Below, piece by piece: positions 12,002-22,615 of a DNA stretch of 64,000 nt. The stretch covers positions 49,042,001 through 49,106,000 of the forward strand of contig OZ231128.1 in assembly GCA_965153355.1 (NCBI GenBank). The letters run 5' to 3'. The translations under genes and the position numbers were made by a program. A model generated the notes under the pieces. The model worked only from the letters and a program-made list of their open reading frames with translations, ran no database searches and was not told the DNA's origin. Numbering within the stretch: the stretch's first letter is position 1; each line of letters starts with the position of its first letter. The DNA is from Flaccisagitta enflata. Its lineage: Eukaryota; Chaetognatha; Sagittoidea; Aphragmophora.

Positions 12002-12410
12002 TGGCCGCGGCCGTGGAGGCTGGCGCCGCGACCACGGCGGATTTCGGTCAAATCAGACTCTTGATGAGGAAGACTTGTCGAGGCGCTACAGGGAGGCAAC
12101 CCCCTTCCTCCCTAACGCGTCTTTCTCAACCCCCCCGTCGAGTTTCGAAGACTTTTTTCGCGGGGTTTGTCTTCTCAGGCGAACTGCGGCGACAGAAGCG
12201 ATGGCGCCTGTTGCCACCTCCTCGCCGTCAGCGTCTCGCCCTCGACACCACGGACGCGGTGGTCAGCGTCAAGGGCATCAGCAGCAGCAGCGGTATCAGC
12301 AGCCGCCTGCCGCAGATCCTGACGCGCAGCGCGCTCCGCAGCCACAAGGACAGCGTGGCGCGTCTCGCGCCGCTCCTTTCGCCGTCCGTTCGTCCGCTCA
12401 TTTCAGGTGA
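11960..12410 (+). pseudogene. Probable frameshifted C-terminus of ORF3 (RG- and Gln-rich)
   Basis: In the frame open from 11799 to 12410, the stretch from about 11965 reads like a real tail: GRGTGRGNGRGRGGWRRDHG, then SSFEDFFRG, then a Gln/Pro/Arg-rich end (GHQQQQRYQQPP). The main ORF3 frame loses protein-like composition after the Ser run near 11860. A run of nine A at about 11868-11876 is a likely place for the shift. The tail would add an RGG-like nucleic-acid-binding segment ending about 75 bp before the 3' LTR. Confidence 0.45.
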
Positions 12411-12473
12411 CTTGATCCTTGGTCTCTCCTCGTTTTTTTTTGAGGCGGGACGGTGTGACTAGGAATGGGATTC

Positions 12474-12485
12474 CAACGGGGGGAC
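12474..12485 (+). other. Candidate polypurine tract
   Basis: A G-rich stretch (ACGGGGGGAC) lies directly before the 3' LTR start at 12486, as expected for the plus-strand primer. It is short and interrupted by pyrimidines. Confidence 0.45.
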
Positions 12486-13038
12486 TGTGGAATATCGTTG
12501 ATATTTTGGCATTTGGCGCCTTTGTACTGCGATCCATTTCATTGTCCTTTCGTTGGCGTTGCTATTCATTTGCTTGTGATGATATATTTGATTACCTGGA
12601 TGCATTCTTTCTTTCAGTTAATCAGTGTATTTTAACAAGCAATTCAACCTGGAAGCACTTTGGGGATTACAGTGGAACCTGTGGTGAGTGTACTTGGCTA
12701 CATTTGTTGACAATTGATTGAATTGATTGAGGTAGTTATTGATGATACACACTAGTTAGTTAGTTAGTAGATATTAACCAATCCTTCCCCCCCTCTCTCT
12801 TTTGTTTCTCCCTCTTTCTCTTCCTGTAAATAATAGTTTAAATACACTTTCTTACCTAGTGATTAGAGATAGCATCCACAGACTGACGTTGGGGTCAGCG
12901 CCACCGGAAGTGACGTTATCGGCGTGATTGGCGTAGCGATGGCGTATTCAGACCGGAAGTGGCGTCTTCAATCGGAAGTTGCGTGGACGGCAAGATCCTA
13001 ATGACGGTACGAGACAGTATTTTCTACGGTTCTTTACA
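12486..13038 (+). repeat. 3' LTR of the BEL element
   Basis: The LTR runs from TGTGGAATATCG to TCTTTACA. It includes about 30 bp more than the 5' LTR, mainly near its 5' end. Its downstream flank TAGGG does not repeat the upstream flank. Confidence 0.9.
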
Positions 13039-13212
13039 TAGGGTATTCAATCGTCTGTACAATGTCATTGTTGTCATTGCTGCTGCTGTGTCAACATTTT
13101 GCCCCCTGGTGGGGATTTATTTTGCCCCGTGGTAGGGATCAATTTTTTTGTTTTCATTTTCATTTCATTTCATGTTTTGGATATTGATCAGCTGTCCTTT
13201 TTTTCATTGCAG

Positions 13213-15604
13213 ATGAGTCAAAAGCCGTGGTTGCAGTGGATGACAATGGAGAACCTCCTTCTTATGCTGACGTTCCTGAAAGCCAAATTGAGGAAGTGGC
13301 ACCTGCACCAGAAGGTAATTGTCCTGGATGATCAGTTTACGTCGAGGACTATAACATAGATGGAAAACCAGGAGTGATGCGCGTAGTAACTAGTCAGTAA
13401 GGGCTGACAGGGCCCTCTTCCATATTTTTCAGTGTGGGTTTAGTGAGGGATATTGTTCCTCCTGTCATAGCACTGATCGTGTAGTGAGTTGTTTGTTTGT
13501 TTGTGTCAACCCTTAAAGACTCAGATGTCAGTGTCAGTATTATTTCTAGGGCATTACTCTTCTGTTTCAACTTTCGACAACATTCATAAATATTTAGTAC
13601 CCCTTGCTTATTATTTTTGTAGTTGTATCAATTCCTGGACTCGTGCAATTTACATAGGGGAAGAGTAGTAAAGATTCATCAATGTTGTTCAAACTTGTTT
13701 TGGAAGTTCATTGCAGTAATTATAGCTCCCCTGCAAGATTTCAGTAAATTCTGAGTATTGGTTAAGAAGATATAAGGGTATTTATGATTTATTTAGGAAT
13801 ATCATTTCCTGGATCATCAAATCTTTGATTTTTTTTCTTTTCTTTTTTTTTGAAATTTTTTTGGATTCCTTTTTTTTTCTTTTGAAATTTTTTGATTTCT
13901 TTTTGATTTTTTTTTTGGAAGTTTTTTTGTTATCATCTTTTATTGTTGGACTTCGAGGTATGCCATCACGGACAACTAGGTATGCCATCATGGACTTCAA
14001 GGTATGTCAACATGGACTTCAAGTTATGCCAACATGGACCTCAAGGTATGCCATCATGGACTTCAAGGTATGCTATCATGGATTTCAAGGTATGCCATCA
14101 TGGATTTCAAGGTATACCATTGGTAGCTGGGTCAGACTGAGTAGCTGGGTCAGACTATGTAGCTGGGTCAGACTGATAAGTCGGGTCAGACTGAGTAGCC
14201 GGGTCAGACATCAAATAGACTACAGTCAAGGACTGTTGTTTTTAAGCTTTCTTGTACTCTGGAATATTCTATGGAAATTGTGACTATTTATGATATCATA
14301 CCTTAGACTAACAGAAAACTTTTTTGTCTAGTTGTTTTTCATTCATTCTTGAAGGGAAAAAAAATAACATATAACTGGTCAGTGGGGGTTCACAAGGCCC
14401 TCTTCCCTTAATTCAAGTTTGGGTATAATGAGGGATATTGTTCTACCTGTCATAGCTCGATTAGTGCTTTCTCATTTTCGAAATATTTTGCTCACAACTA
14501 CTGTTTTTGGCAATTTTGTTTCGATTCACATTAGAATTGTAGCTACAAGAGCCAATAATTAAACGTGCAAATGCAATGTTTTTATGTGTGCATGTCATTT
14601 TTATGTCTACTATTTTGGCAGCTAAAGAAGATATTTCTCTGGACAAAATGATGTTGTTGTCTGTGTGCTGGAGTGCCAATCTTGGGGGACTTGGTATGCT
14701 GACTGGCACCACTCCTAACCTCGTTCTAAAAGGTAAAGTTGTCACAGGAAAGTGGGTTTAAGAAATGTGATTGGGATTGACCAGTTTTCATAGACTAGCC
14801 TAACTAACAGAACCCTCCTGCCTATGTCATGGACTGGTATTGGTAGACTTCTGATTGAGGGTATGAGCGTTTAAAATCTGATTTTACCAGTTGGAATCAT
14901 GGCCTGCGAAAAACATTGACATTGACATTTTCTTCATTATTCTTTTATTTTCAGCTCACGCAGACAAATATTTGGATGGTTCACTGACGTTCTTGAATTG
15001 GTCTGGTTTTTGTATTCCAACTGTCATCGTTTTCCTCATCATTGCTTGGGTTTGGCTACAAATCTGGTTTCTTGGCTGGAGAGGTTCGTTGCATGTGCAA
15101 CTTGAATTTGCAAGGCCTCCAAGAAGCGTCAAAACAAATCTGAACTTGTTGTTATTGTTTAATGTCACTTGAAGTTTCTTTGTTTGTCCGTTGAAAAGTG
15201 GATCAGTCTGTCTTACGGATGGACGAATTGACCAACGGATGAACGGATGGACCGACAGACGAACTGCCGGAAGGACATAGCCATTGAAAGAATTTTGTGT
15301 CTGCAACAATAAACGCTGACGACATGCTTCCTTCATCCCCTGATTCATCGCGCAGCTTTTTTCAAGTGCGATGTTGGCGGAGAGAAAAGTGAAGCCGAAA
15401 TCCGCATCGAGCGCCTCCTACGCGTCAAATACGAGAAACTGGGCAAAGTCAAGTTTGCCGAGATTTCCGTGATGTTGTTGTTCTTGGTGTTGGTCATTCT
15501 TTGGTTCTCCCGAGATTTCGGCTTCGCTCCAGGATATGGAAGCTTCTTTGAGGGTGAACATAATGTGACCGTAACAGATAGTAAGGTGAGGTCTTAGGAA
15601 AAAG

Positions 15605-15654
<50 letters not shown>

Positions 15655-18600
15655 CAAACAGACAGACAGACAGACAGAGATTTTGGGGACATCTTTAGAC
15701 TGATCGTTTGCAACCACCAATAATGCATCCAAGTCTTTATGTAGAAAAATAACCAAAACCCTTTATTTGAATCTATTGACGACATTTTCCTTTACTTCTG
15801 CTCATTTTCTGCAGGGGGGATGCCATACAAAACTGGTAAGTAATCAATTTGAATGTCAATTTTTCGAATTGATAATTCATAATTGTTTCAATATTATTTT
15901 CTATCTATATTTCTATGAAAATGGAAAGAATGTATTTTTCATAAATATCTTTTTTTCACTTATTGGGTAGTGATATTCTTTGAAAACTAAATATGAGAGT
16001 ACTTGCGAAAGTGTCCTATGGTCAGCGATGCCCGTTGCTCCCAAGTTAGTATAGTTCAAGTGGACAATGGGAAAATATCTTTCACTATACCCAGACTGAA
16101 ACAAAGTGATGCTTGGGTTTGACCCTTGGAGTAGCTAAAACAAGGCCGGGTACATGGCTACCCTGGTCACGTGCGGGTGGGCAGGGGCCATATTTGAGGT
16201 CAATGGAGCATTTGAGCAGGAGCAGCATAGCCAAAAACCCCATTAACACCAAAAAAGTAAAGTGTGACCTATGGACGGACCAACGGATGGATAGACCAAC
16301 GAAGCAAGGTGTAGAGTCCGTGTCATTCCCAGAGTATAAGGCAATTGGACAAGTGGAGCAATATCCCTCACTATACTCATACTGAAACAAAGTGATTCAA
16401 GGCTGGGATTTGAGCCTTAGTGCTTGGGTTTGACCCTTCGAGTTTCAAAAAAAAATTATTCCAAAGGCAACCCCTGGTGCCACTCCCAATTTCATATACT
16501 TACAATATTTTACCATCTCCCAATACACAGGAAGAAGTGAAATTTGTAAAAGACGCTGTTCCGGCAATTTTGATCCCAATGTTATTGTTTGTATTGCCAT
16601 CTGAGCGACCCAAAAAGAACGAGAGAGTAGAACGTCTTCTAGACTGGAAAACCGCCCAAAGTAAAATGCCCTGGAATGTTATCATGCTCCTGGGAGGAGG
16701 ATTTGCATTAGCCAAAGGTTTGTGGAAGGTGACATTTTACGATGTGTTGGATATGTTGTAGGTTTTTGATGTCTGTCTGTCATTTAAAACTATCATCATT
16801 TTGATCGTTGGCTTTGATGCTTTGCAATTCGATTGTCAATATTTTCATATACGTACATGGTTGATTGCTCTTATTTTCGTAGTCCAAGCACATGACTGTA
16901 GACTCTGCATAGTTGTGCGTCAGTCAGTCCATTCATCCGCGGATCAGTGACCCACATACATTTTCAAGCAATTTCTTCATCACTCTTCCTCCTCAAAAGA
17001 ATATTTGGCTTTTAACATCACTACTCCTGCCCTCCCACATGCAACTGGGGTAGCCGTGTATTTCCTTTAATTGGTAGTTTTTTTTTCCTATTTCTACAGT
17101 GGGGTTAGTGGAATAACAGCCTAGACTGGAGGAATGTATTTAAGTGTCTTAATTTCACTTGACAAACTTGATATTTAAAATATAAGTTGTTCACTTGATG
17201 CTTTTGTCCCTGAGTTTTTTGGTTGCTATGGAAACCAAAATTATTTTTTCAAACATTTATAACCACTAAAATATCAATATTTCAAGAAATATTGTCAGGG
17301 AACATTGCTCAAAATTAAATTTGCTACAACTTTCCCACAGTATGTTCTGTAAGAATATTGCTCGTTTGGCCGTTGCTAGGGGGCATCACACCTAGCAACC
17401 GCTAAATGATGCTCCCTAGCAACGGCTAAACGAGCAATATTCTTACAGAACATACTGTGGGAAAGTTGTAGCAAATTTAATTTTGAGCAATGTTCCCTGA
17501 TGATATTTGTCAAAATATCGATATTCTAGTTGTTATAGATATTCAAAAAAATAATTTTGGTTTCCATAGCAACCAAAAAACTCAGGGACAAAAGCATCAA
17601 GTGAACAACTTAAATTTCAAATATCAAGTTTATCAAATAAAATTAAGATGCTTAAATACCTTCCTCCAGTTTAGGCTGTTATTCCACGAACCCCACTGTA
17701 CCTTAAAAATATTCATTGCATCAAGCTTCACCCATCACTAATAGTTGGGGATATATTGAACGAAAAAACTTTTTCAATAAACAAAGTTATCTTTGAGAAT
17801 TCTTTTTTATGTAGTTCAAGCACACCCCGGTAGAAAAGTAAAGTGATGTAAAATGTAAAAATTGGCATCATGATGTATCAATTTGAAAAGTGATCCATGG
17901 TATACATTGCGCTGAGTGGAGTCTGATTCAGGTAGGGTTACAAAAGCAAAATAGCAAAAGGAGAGAAAGAATTCAACCCAAAATTTCCAAATGCACCAAA
18001 AATGAGCATCACTCCAATCGATGGCAGAGCCATTTCTTTTTATCCACCTGAGTTGTTGGATTCTGTTAGGCTTTTACTCACAAATGGTAGCAGTCATATT
18101 TCTAAAAATGACATTCTCTGAAAGAGTATACTTTGGATATTGAGGGAAAATTGCTCAATTTTTAAACATGAGGTTTTACCTCAAATCCATGTAAAAGACA
18201 AACCACTTGACCAAAATGGATAAGATTTTGATAAAAAAAAATCAATGCATACTCTTTAGGACTGAATGAATTTCATGTATATAACTTCAGGCGTCAGTAA
18301 GTAAAAGCTTAACATAATCCGACAACTCGTGTGGATGACCCGGTACAATATTTGGTTTTCTCAATGAAAACCTTATCTTCAATTGTTTCACTCGTTCATT
18401 AGGTATGGAGTCATCTGAGTTGTCCAATTGGGTGGGCCAGAAGATGAAGGATCTGTTGGAGTGTGTCCCGACTGCTGTTTTGGGAATGTTGATTGGTTTC
18501 GTTGTTACCATGACGACCGAGGTCGCATCTAACACCGCTACCACGCAAATATTCACTCCCATCATGGACAATCTAGCCGTGCAAACTGGGGTCAGTGCCA

Positions 18601-19604
18601 TTTCATATTTTCACTTTAATGTATCATCCATATGAATGACGCATCAATTCTTTTTTTTTTTTTTTTTTTTGCTTCGGTTTATGGTAGAGGAAAGAGAAAA
18701 TTGTCTTCTCAATGTCTTCTTTTACCGTGCTCATATTTATCAATTTATTCAGAAAAATCGTTTCAACACTTTGCTTCCAACTGCCGTCTCTGCGTCATTC
18801 GCCTTCATGCTTCCGGTGGCAACGCCTCCCAATGCCATCGCATTTTCGTACGGAAAACTTACCATTGTTGACATGGCATTGCCAGGTACTGAAATGCCAG
18901 AATTGCACACTCACATGGTAACACCTAATTACCAATATTGTCGTGGATAAAAAGTCATGTAGCCACATTCCACTTCCTTATGCTTGTATTTCGTATAGAC
19001 TTTTTCGTTGTTTTTTTTTTTCGTTTTTTTTTTCGTTTGTTTATCTTGGTCTACAACTCTACAACCCGCATTCTCTGTCTGTTGGTCTATCCGTCGGTCC
19101 GACGGTACTTTTTGGCGTTTACAGGCAGTTTTTGCAAAACTGCTCCTGCCCAAATGCATGGTTAGCTATTTATTCACTGCCCCTGCCCACCAGCACGCGA
19201 CATGGGTAGTCGTGTATCCGGCCTTTAGAAAAAAAAAATTCAAGAAGATTAGTTGAATTATGAAGGAAGAACTTTTTTTCAAGCAAGAATTTTTTTTTAA
19301 AATTGCGTTCTTCATTGTTTAACCTAGTTAAGGTTGTACCAACTCCACCAATCAGAGGAGAGAATCAATACAAGCAGTTGGAGAATGCGATTGCGCTAGA
19401 TGTATGTAGATTGCGCTGTATGGCGCTAGATCGTAGAATTAAGTACGAGTGCTACTTCTTTTTGATTTGTCAGGCATTGTGATGAACATCATGGGCGTTT
19501 TCGTAATTGGTCTTGCCATGAACTCCTGGGGACTTGCCATCTTTAAACTACAAGATAGTTCCTGGCCAGTACCTGCGCTCAATATTACAGGAAATAACTG
19601 TTGA
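13213..19604 (+). CDS. SLC13-family sodium/di- or tricarboxylate symporter, C-terminal exons
   Basis: Nine exons with consistent phases: 13213-13314, 14622-14732, 14955-15083, 15356-15585, 15815-15835 (21 nt, uncertain), 16531-16717, 18403-18590, 18753-18885, 19474-19604 (TGA at 19602). SLC13 proteins use the Na+ gradient to import citrate, succinate or sulfate across the plasma membrane. Diagnostic segments are NLGGLGMLTGTTPNLVLKG, FAEISVMLLFLVLVILWF, MPWNVIMLLGGGFALAKG, EVASNTATTQIF (the second SNT sodium-site motif) and FAFMLPVATPPNAIAFSYG. The first visible exon encodes an acidic cytoplasmic loop (DESKAVVAV...). It begins with the last two bases of a codon, so the N-terminal half, including the first SNT motif, is encoded upstream and is not seen. 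The final exon ends with a short non-helical tail after a last membrane helix. Which substrate is moved cannot be told from this part. Confidence 0.93.
13388..13485. repeat. Dispersed ~95-bp repeat, copy 1
   Basis: This repeat shares CAGGGCCCTCTTCC and GAGGGATATTGTTCC-TGTCATAG with copies at 14368-14462 and 45735-45822. Related pieces in reverse lie at 16335-16390 and 63918-63980. It has no coding potential. A mobile origin is likely but not shown. Confidence 0.6.
13955..14209. repeat. Two adjacent minisatellites (22 bp, then 18 bp) in an SLC13 intron
   Basis: About seven copies of a 22-bp unit (TATGCCATCATGGACTTCAA core) run to about 14115. Five copies of an 18-bp unit (GTAGCTGGGTCAGACTGA) follow at 14120-14209. 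Open frames through them simply repeat the unit. Confidence 0.85.
14368..14462. repeat. Dispersed ~95-bp repeat, copy 2
   Basis: It differs from copy 1 by scattered substitutions. It contains CACAAGGCCCTCTTCCC and GAGGGATATTGTTC. Confidence 0.6.
15607..15677. repeat. GA microsatellite with ACAG tail
   Basis: (GA)n followed by (ACAG)n starts about 20 bp after the donor of the SLC13 exon that ends at 15585. Confidence 0.95.
16140..16325 (-). mobile_element. CGCGAC-element (short dispersed repeat), reverse copy
   Basis: One of about 18 copies of a roughly 200-bp non-coding element in the window. In + orientation a good copy starts TTTTTAGTCGCGTG(CTA)CGCGAC, a hairpin, then CTCTACACCCCGCTTTGTC, a variable CCGT/CGGT tract, CACTTTACTTTTT, CTGCTCCTGCCC, CCCCTGCCCACCCGCACGCG, and ends TAGCCGTGTATCCGGCCTTG. 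This copy is reversed and diverged; its hairpin end is lost. Confidence 0.7.
16335..16390. repeat. Fragment of the ~95-bp dispersed repeat, reverse
   Basis: GGACAAGTGGAGCAATATCCC and CTCACTATACTCATACTGAAA match the reverse complement of copies 1 and 2. Confidence 0.45.
16878..17066 (+). mobile_element. CGCGAC-element, degenerate copy
   Basis: Only the ends remain clear: ACTGTAGACTCTGC near the start and TGCAACTGGGGTAGCCGTGT at the end. Confidence 0.5.
17097..17698. mobile_element. Foldback MITE, TA target site (family F1)
   Basis: This 602-bp element is almost a perfect inverted repeat along its whole length. The ends are CAGTGGGG and CCCCACTG, flanked by TA on both sides, which suggests a Tc1/mariner-type insertion. 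The arms meet at about 17397 in GCATCACACCTAGCAACCGC. No transposase is encoded. It lies in the long SLC13 intron 16718-18402. The copy at 33738-34310 shares its core. Confidence 0.88.
19060..19230 (+). mobile_element. CGCGAC-element in last SLC13 intron
   Basis: It has a clear CTGCTCCTGCCCAAATG and CCCCTGCCCACCAGCACGCG. The 5' hairpin is eroded. Confidence 0.65.
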
Positions 19605-19607
19605 CAC

Positions 19608-19609
<2 letters not shown>

Positions 19610-19669
<60 letters not shown>
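19610..19669. repeat. GA microsatellite in the SLC13 3' UTR
   Basis: (GA)n starts six bases after the stop codon, so it would be transcribed in the 3' UTR. Confidence 0.95.
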
Positions 19670-19672
<3 letters not shown>

Positions 19673-20116
19673 GTTTTGCCTTTTGGTTGGAAATTTTGTT
19701 GAATTCATTGATCGAAGAAAGTTTGTCCCATTGTGATTATTCTTTTTTGAAATTTTGCCTTCATGATGACGCGCTTGTTTAAGCCCAATGTCCAATGATC
19801 CATTTTTAAAAAAATAATCTGTAAGTGACGGTCAATAAGTCTATGTTTTTATGCAATTGATAGTTTGAAATGATGATCGCATGATTTCGTTATTACATCA
19901 GTGACATCATTGTCCTGTTCTTTTGTAGAAAGTCTCCCTTGGTTATAAGTGTAGAAGCCTCCTCCCCATTCAGTGAGTTACTAACAACCAAGCTTTGATA
20001 GTACAGTTACATCCACCTATAACAGACCCAAGCAAAACAGAAATCTGCCAATGACAGAAAAACCATTTTAGCCACTTTATGTTATTCTTACTCATTAAGT
20101 TATTTCTCATGTGGCC

Positions 20117-20122
20117 AATAAA
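20117..20122 (+). terminator. Candidate poly(A) signal for SLC13
   Basis: This is the first AATAAA after the stop, about 510 bp downstream. No other evidence supports it. Confidence 0.3.
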
Positions 20123-20343
20123 CAGAAACCCCTTACAACAGATTGAACTGGCAGATCCTTTGACATTCGTTGTTGCGGCGTTTTAGTGTTTGTGACTGAC
20201 ACTTCAATAACATCTTAAGGGGACTGTTCATTTGTGAAAGAAGCAAATGTTTGGAGAGGCCTCCCATTAGATGATCTGAATACCGATATGCGTCTGGCGA
20301 TCGTCTCTTGGCATATGCACTAAAAAACCTCATTTGTTATATA

Positions 20344-20415
20344 TGTTGCATATGCAACACGTGTTGCATATGCAACACGTGTTGCATATGCAACACGTGT
20401 TGCATATGCAACACG
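20344..20415. repeat. Tandem array of an 18-bp double palindrome
   Basis: Four perfect copies of TGTTGCATATGCAACACG. Each unit holds the palindrome GTTGCATATGCAAC, and each junction makes ACACGTGT, which contains the E-box CACGTG. The array can fold as one long hairpin or cruciform. Confidence 0.95.
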
Positions 20416-20689
20416 TTTTACTGCTCAATACCTTGTGTGTTACAAATGCAATACATGACTTAGAGGTTCTAGTGATTATCACTTGAGGGTAGCAGATAGA
20501 TTTTTTTCTCAGCAATTTTTTGCGATGTTGACCCTTAGACCTGCAATCAGCGTTTTCAAAGGGTCAAATATGTCATGTTTATAGCTTTTGAAGGGCCAAC
20601 AAGATGAAATTGATATCTTGTAAGATATGAGCCTTGCTTGTGAACCAAGTAGCAGATCAACAGTTACAGTACATGAACATAGATAAACT

Positions 20690-21010
20690 CTTCCTGACAT
20701 GTCACAACCATTGACCTTTCCAACAACTCTCAATCCAAAACTCTAACCAACAACTTCTACCAACAACCCTGATTAACAACTCAAATCAAAAACTATATCC
20801 AATAACCCTAACCAATGCTCTGACCAGTAGCTCCAACCCCGGCCAACACCTTTTACCCATAACTCTGACCAAATCTGATCCACAACTTCAAACTAGAACT
20901 CCAACCAACAGCTCCAACCTGCAACGCCAACCTATGTCTGTCAGCAAGAACTCCCACCAACAGCTTCCAATAGCTCTTACCATCAACACCTACAACTCCC
21001 ACAACTTAAA
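20690..21010. repeat. Degenerate AACTCCAACCAAC-type minisatellite
   Basis: Imperfect repeats of about 15 bp built from CAACAACTC/CTCCAACC occur on the + strand. There is no coding sense. The rest of 21010-21560 is unique sequence with no gene seen. Confidence 0.6.
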
Positions 21011-21559
21011 CATCATGTACACTGTTGACCTGCCTAGAATAAAACGCCCTCTATCGATAGCAGGATTCCACTCAACCTTTCTCTGAAAGGTCCTTTCAGT
21101 ACTCATTTTCAGACAAGCACAACTGTGTGCACGGACATTTGGCGAGGACGCTAATGAAAGTTGTTTGGCCTCACTTGAGGCAAAGTCATCTTTTTATTCG
21201 TAATGAAATTCTAGACCGAAACAGTAACAGTCAGCAGAATAGTAGCTGCCTGCTTGCGGTTGGGCAGGGGCAGTGATTCTAAAACAATTGATACTTTGAT
21301 CAGCAGCTATACAGAAAGACTAAGAGAAACAATTAGGTTGGATAAATGGCTACTTTAGTCGCAAAGGGAGAGGCTGGGGCAGTGATGACAGGCTTAGCAA
21401 GGACTGGGCAGAACCAGTGATTCTTAAATATTCCCGACACTAAATGACAATGTAACTGATGTACTGGTAGTTACTGGAATGCTTTAGGAAATAACTTGCC
21501 AACTGAGGCCATTATACAATTAGTCATCCGAGGATCGCACATGGTCAGCGGAACATGAT

Positions 21560-22035
21560 GCCCTGTAGTTGAGTTAGGGAAGGGAAGTTGCCCCATAGGG
21601 CTGATGTCCTGTAAGACACAGGGGTGAATTTTGAGACGTCCTGGGGCAGATTTGAATTTAGTTCAAAGAAGCAGATTTGAGGTTTGGAGGGGGCAGGCTT
21701 GAGGCTTAGAGGACAAATTTGAGGCCTGAGGACCTGATTTTAGGCCTGGAGGGTGGATTTGAGGTCTGGAGGGCTGATTTGAGGTCTTGAGGGCAGACAT
21801 GAGGTCTGGAGAGCTGACTTGAGCTCTCAAGGGCTAAATTGAGGTCTGAAAGGGCTAATATGAGGGTTCAGAGGGTAAAAATCAGGCCTGAGACTGCAGA
21901 CTTGAGGCTCCAATAGCCAAAGGGGGGGAGACAGAAGGACAGATGGAACCAATGGAAGGACGAATGGACGGATGGACATCTCGAAATTCCCCCTGTGTCC
22001 TACAGGACATCGGCCCTTTGAGGCCACTGCCCAAA
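21560..22035. mobile_element. CCTGTAG foldback element (family F2), copy 1
   Basis: Inverted ends GATGTCCTGTAAGACACAGG and CCTGTGTCCTACAGGACATC enclose a degenerate ~20-bp minisatellite (TTGAGGTCTGGAGGGC-like), followed by a (GGAC/ATGG)n stretch. Other copies are at 34435-34790 and 40935-41500. No ORF is present. Confidence 0.75.
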
Positions 22036-22074
22036 AGGGTAATTTGAACTAAAGAATGATGATTTTTAGTTGCG

Positions 22075-22235
22075 GACACACAACTCAACACCTTGCAGTG
22101 TCAGTCGGTAGGTCAGTTAGTCGGTATGTTGGTCGGTCTGTCACATTTTTGAATTTCAGGTGGTTTTTGCATTACAGTACTGCTCCTGCCTAACCGTCTG
22201 CGACTGTCTTGCTATGTATCCAGCCTTGTTTTTGG
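22075..22235 (+). mobile_element. CGCGAC-element, diverged copy
   Basis: It starts near GCGGACACACAACTC, has a CGGT-rich tract, then ACTGCTCCTGCC, and ends TATGTATCCAGCCTTG. Confidence 0.55.
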
Positions 22236-22615
22236 TGGATGATGCATTGATGCAATAGCATGATTCACTGAAAAACTAATGTTTTACGGTGTGAATGTAT
22301 TTCTACAATATGCTTGCTGATTCCCGGAAACGTATTCAGCCCTATTTAAATCCATTTCAGCAGTGTTAGTTCCATCGCGTAATAAAGAATGTGATCAATA
22401 CGCGTAGTTTTCAATGGAGATTTGCATGATCTTTCCGTCTTCATATCAATTTTTCTCGTTTTCGTTCGTTTTGGAACCTGAGAGACGATGATCGATGAAA
22501 ACAAGTATTACATTTGCACTTATATGCAGAAACACATACAAACACGCGCATACTCAAACACACACACACAACCGCACCGTGGTAGTTGATCAAGCAAAAA
22601 TGTTTTTGAGATTTC

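Larger units (their letters stand above)
2912..13038 (+). mobile_element. BEL/Pao LTR retrotransposon (decayed, with extra 3' ORF)
   Basis: This is a full-length element of about 10.1 kb. Two similar LTRs (TG...CA ends) flank gag, protease, reverse transcriptase, RNase H, integrase, and then a further long ORF. The assignment to BEL/Pao rests on the gag zinc knuckle CPRCDGKHGLANC, the RT motifs RICHDCKAAVGGSSLND, VFGAKSS, YIDD and IFDPLGF, the RNase H motif TPRLELQAA, and the integrase motifs DNGTNF and GGVWERLVQSAK. Gag and pol carry several frameshifts and stops, so the copy is not autonomous. No target-site duplication is apparent: the flanks are TTCTC on the left and TAGGG on the right. 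It lies on the same strand as the SLC13 gene, whose first visible exon is 175 bp downstream and starts mid-codon, so it probably sits in an SLC13 intron. Confidence 0.93.

Noticed and set aside
10991-12099. Minus-strand frames of 249 and 265 codons opposite ORF3
   Set aside because: They are Leu/Pro/Ser-rich shadows of the purine-rich ORF3 strand.
13099-13359. The 86-codon frame starting MPPGGDLF over the first SLC13 exon
   Set aside because: It is out of phase with the next exons. The phase that matches the downstream SLC13 exons gives DESKAVVAVDDNGEPPSYAD.
15170-15290. Another CGCGAC-element copy in an SLC13 intron
   Set aside because: Only GGATGGACGAAT-like words remain, and neither terminal motif is recognisable.
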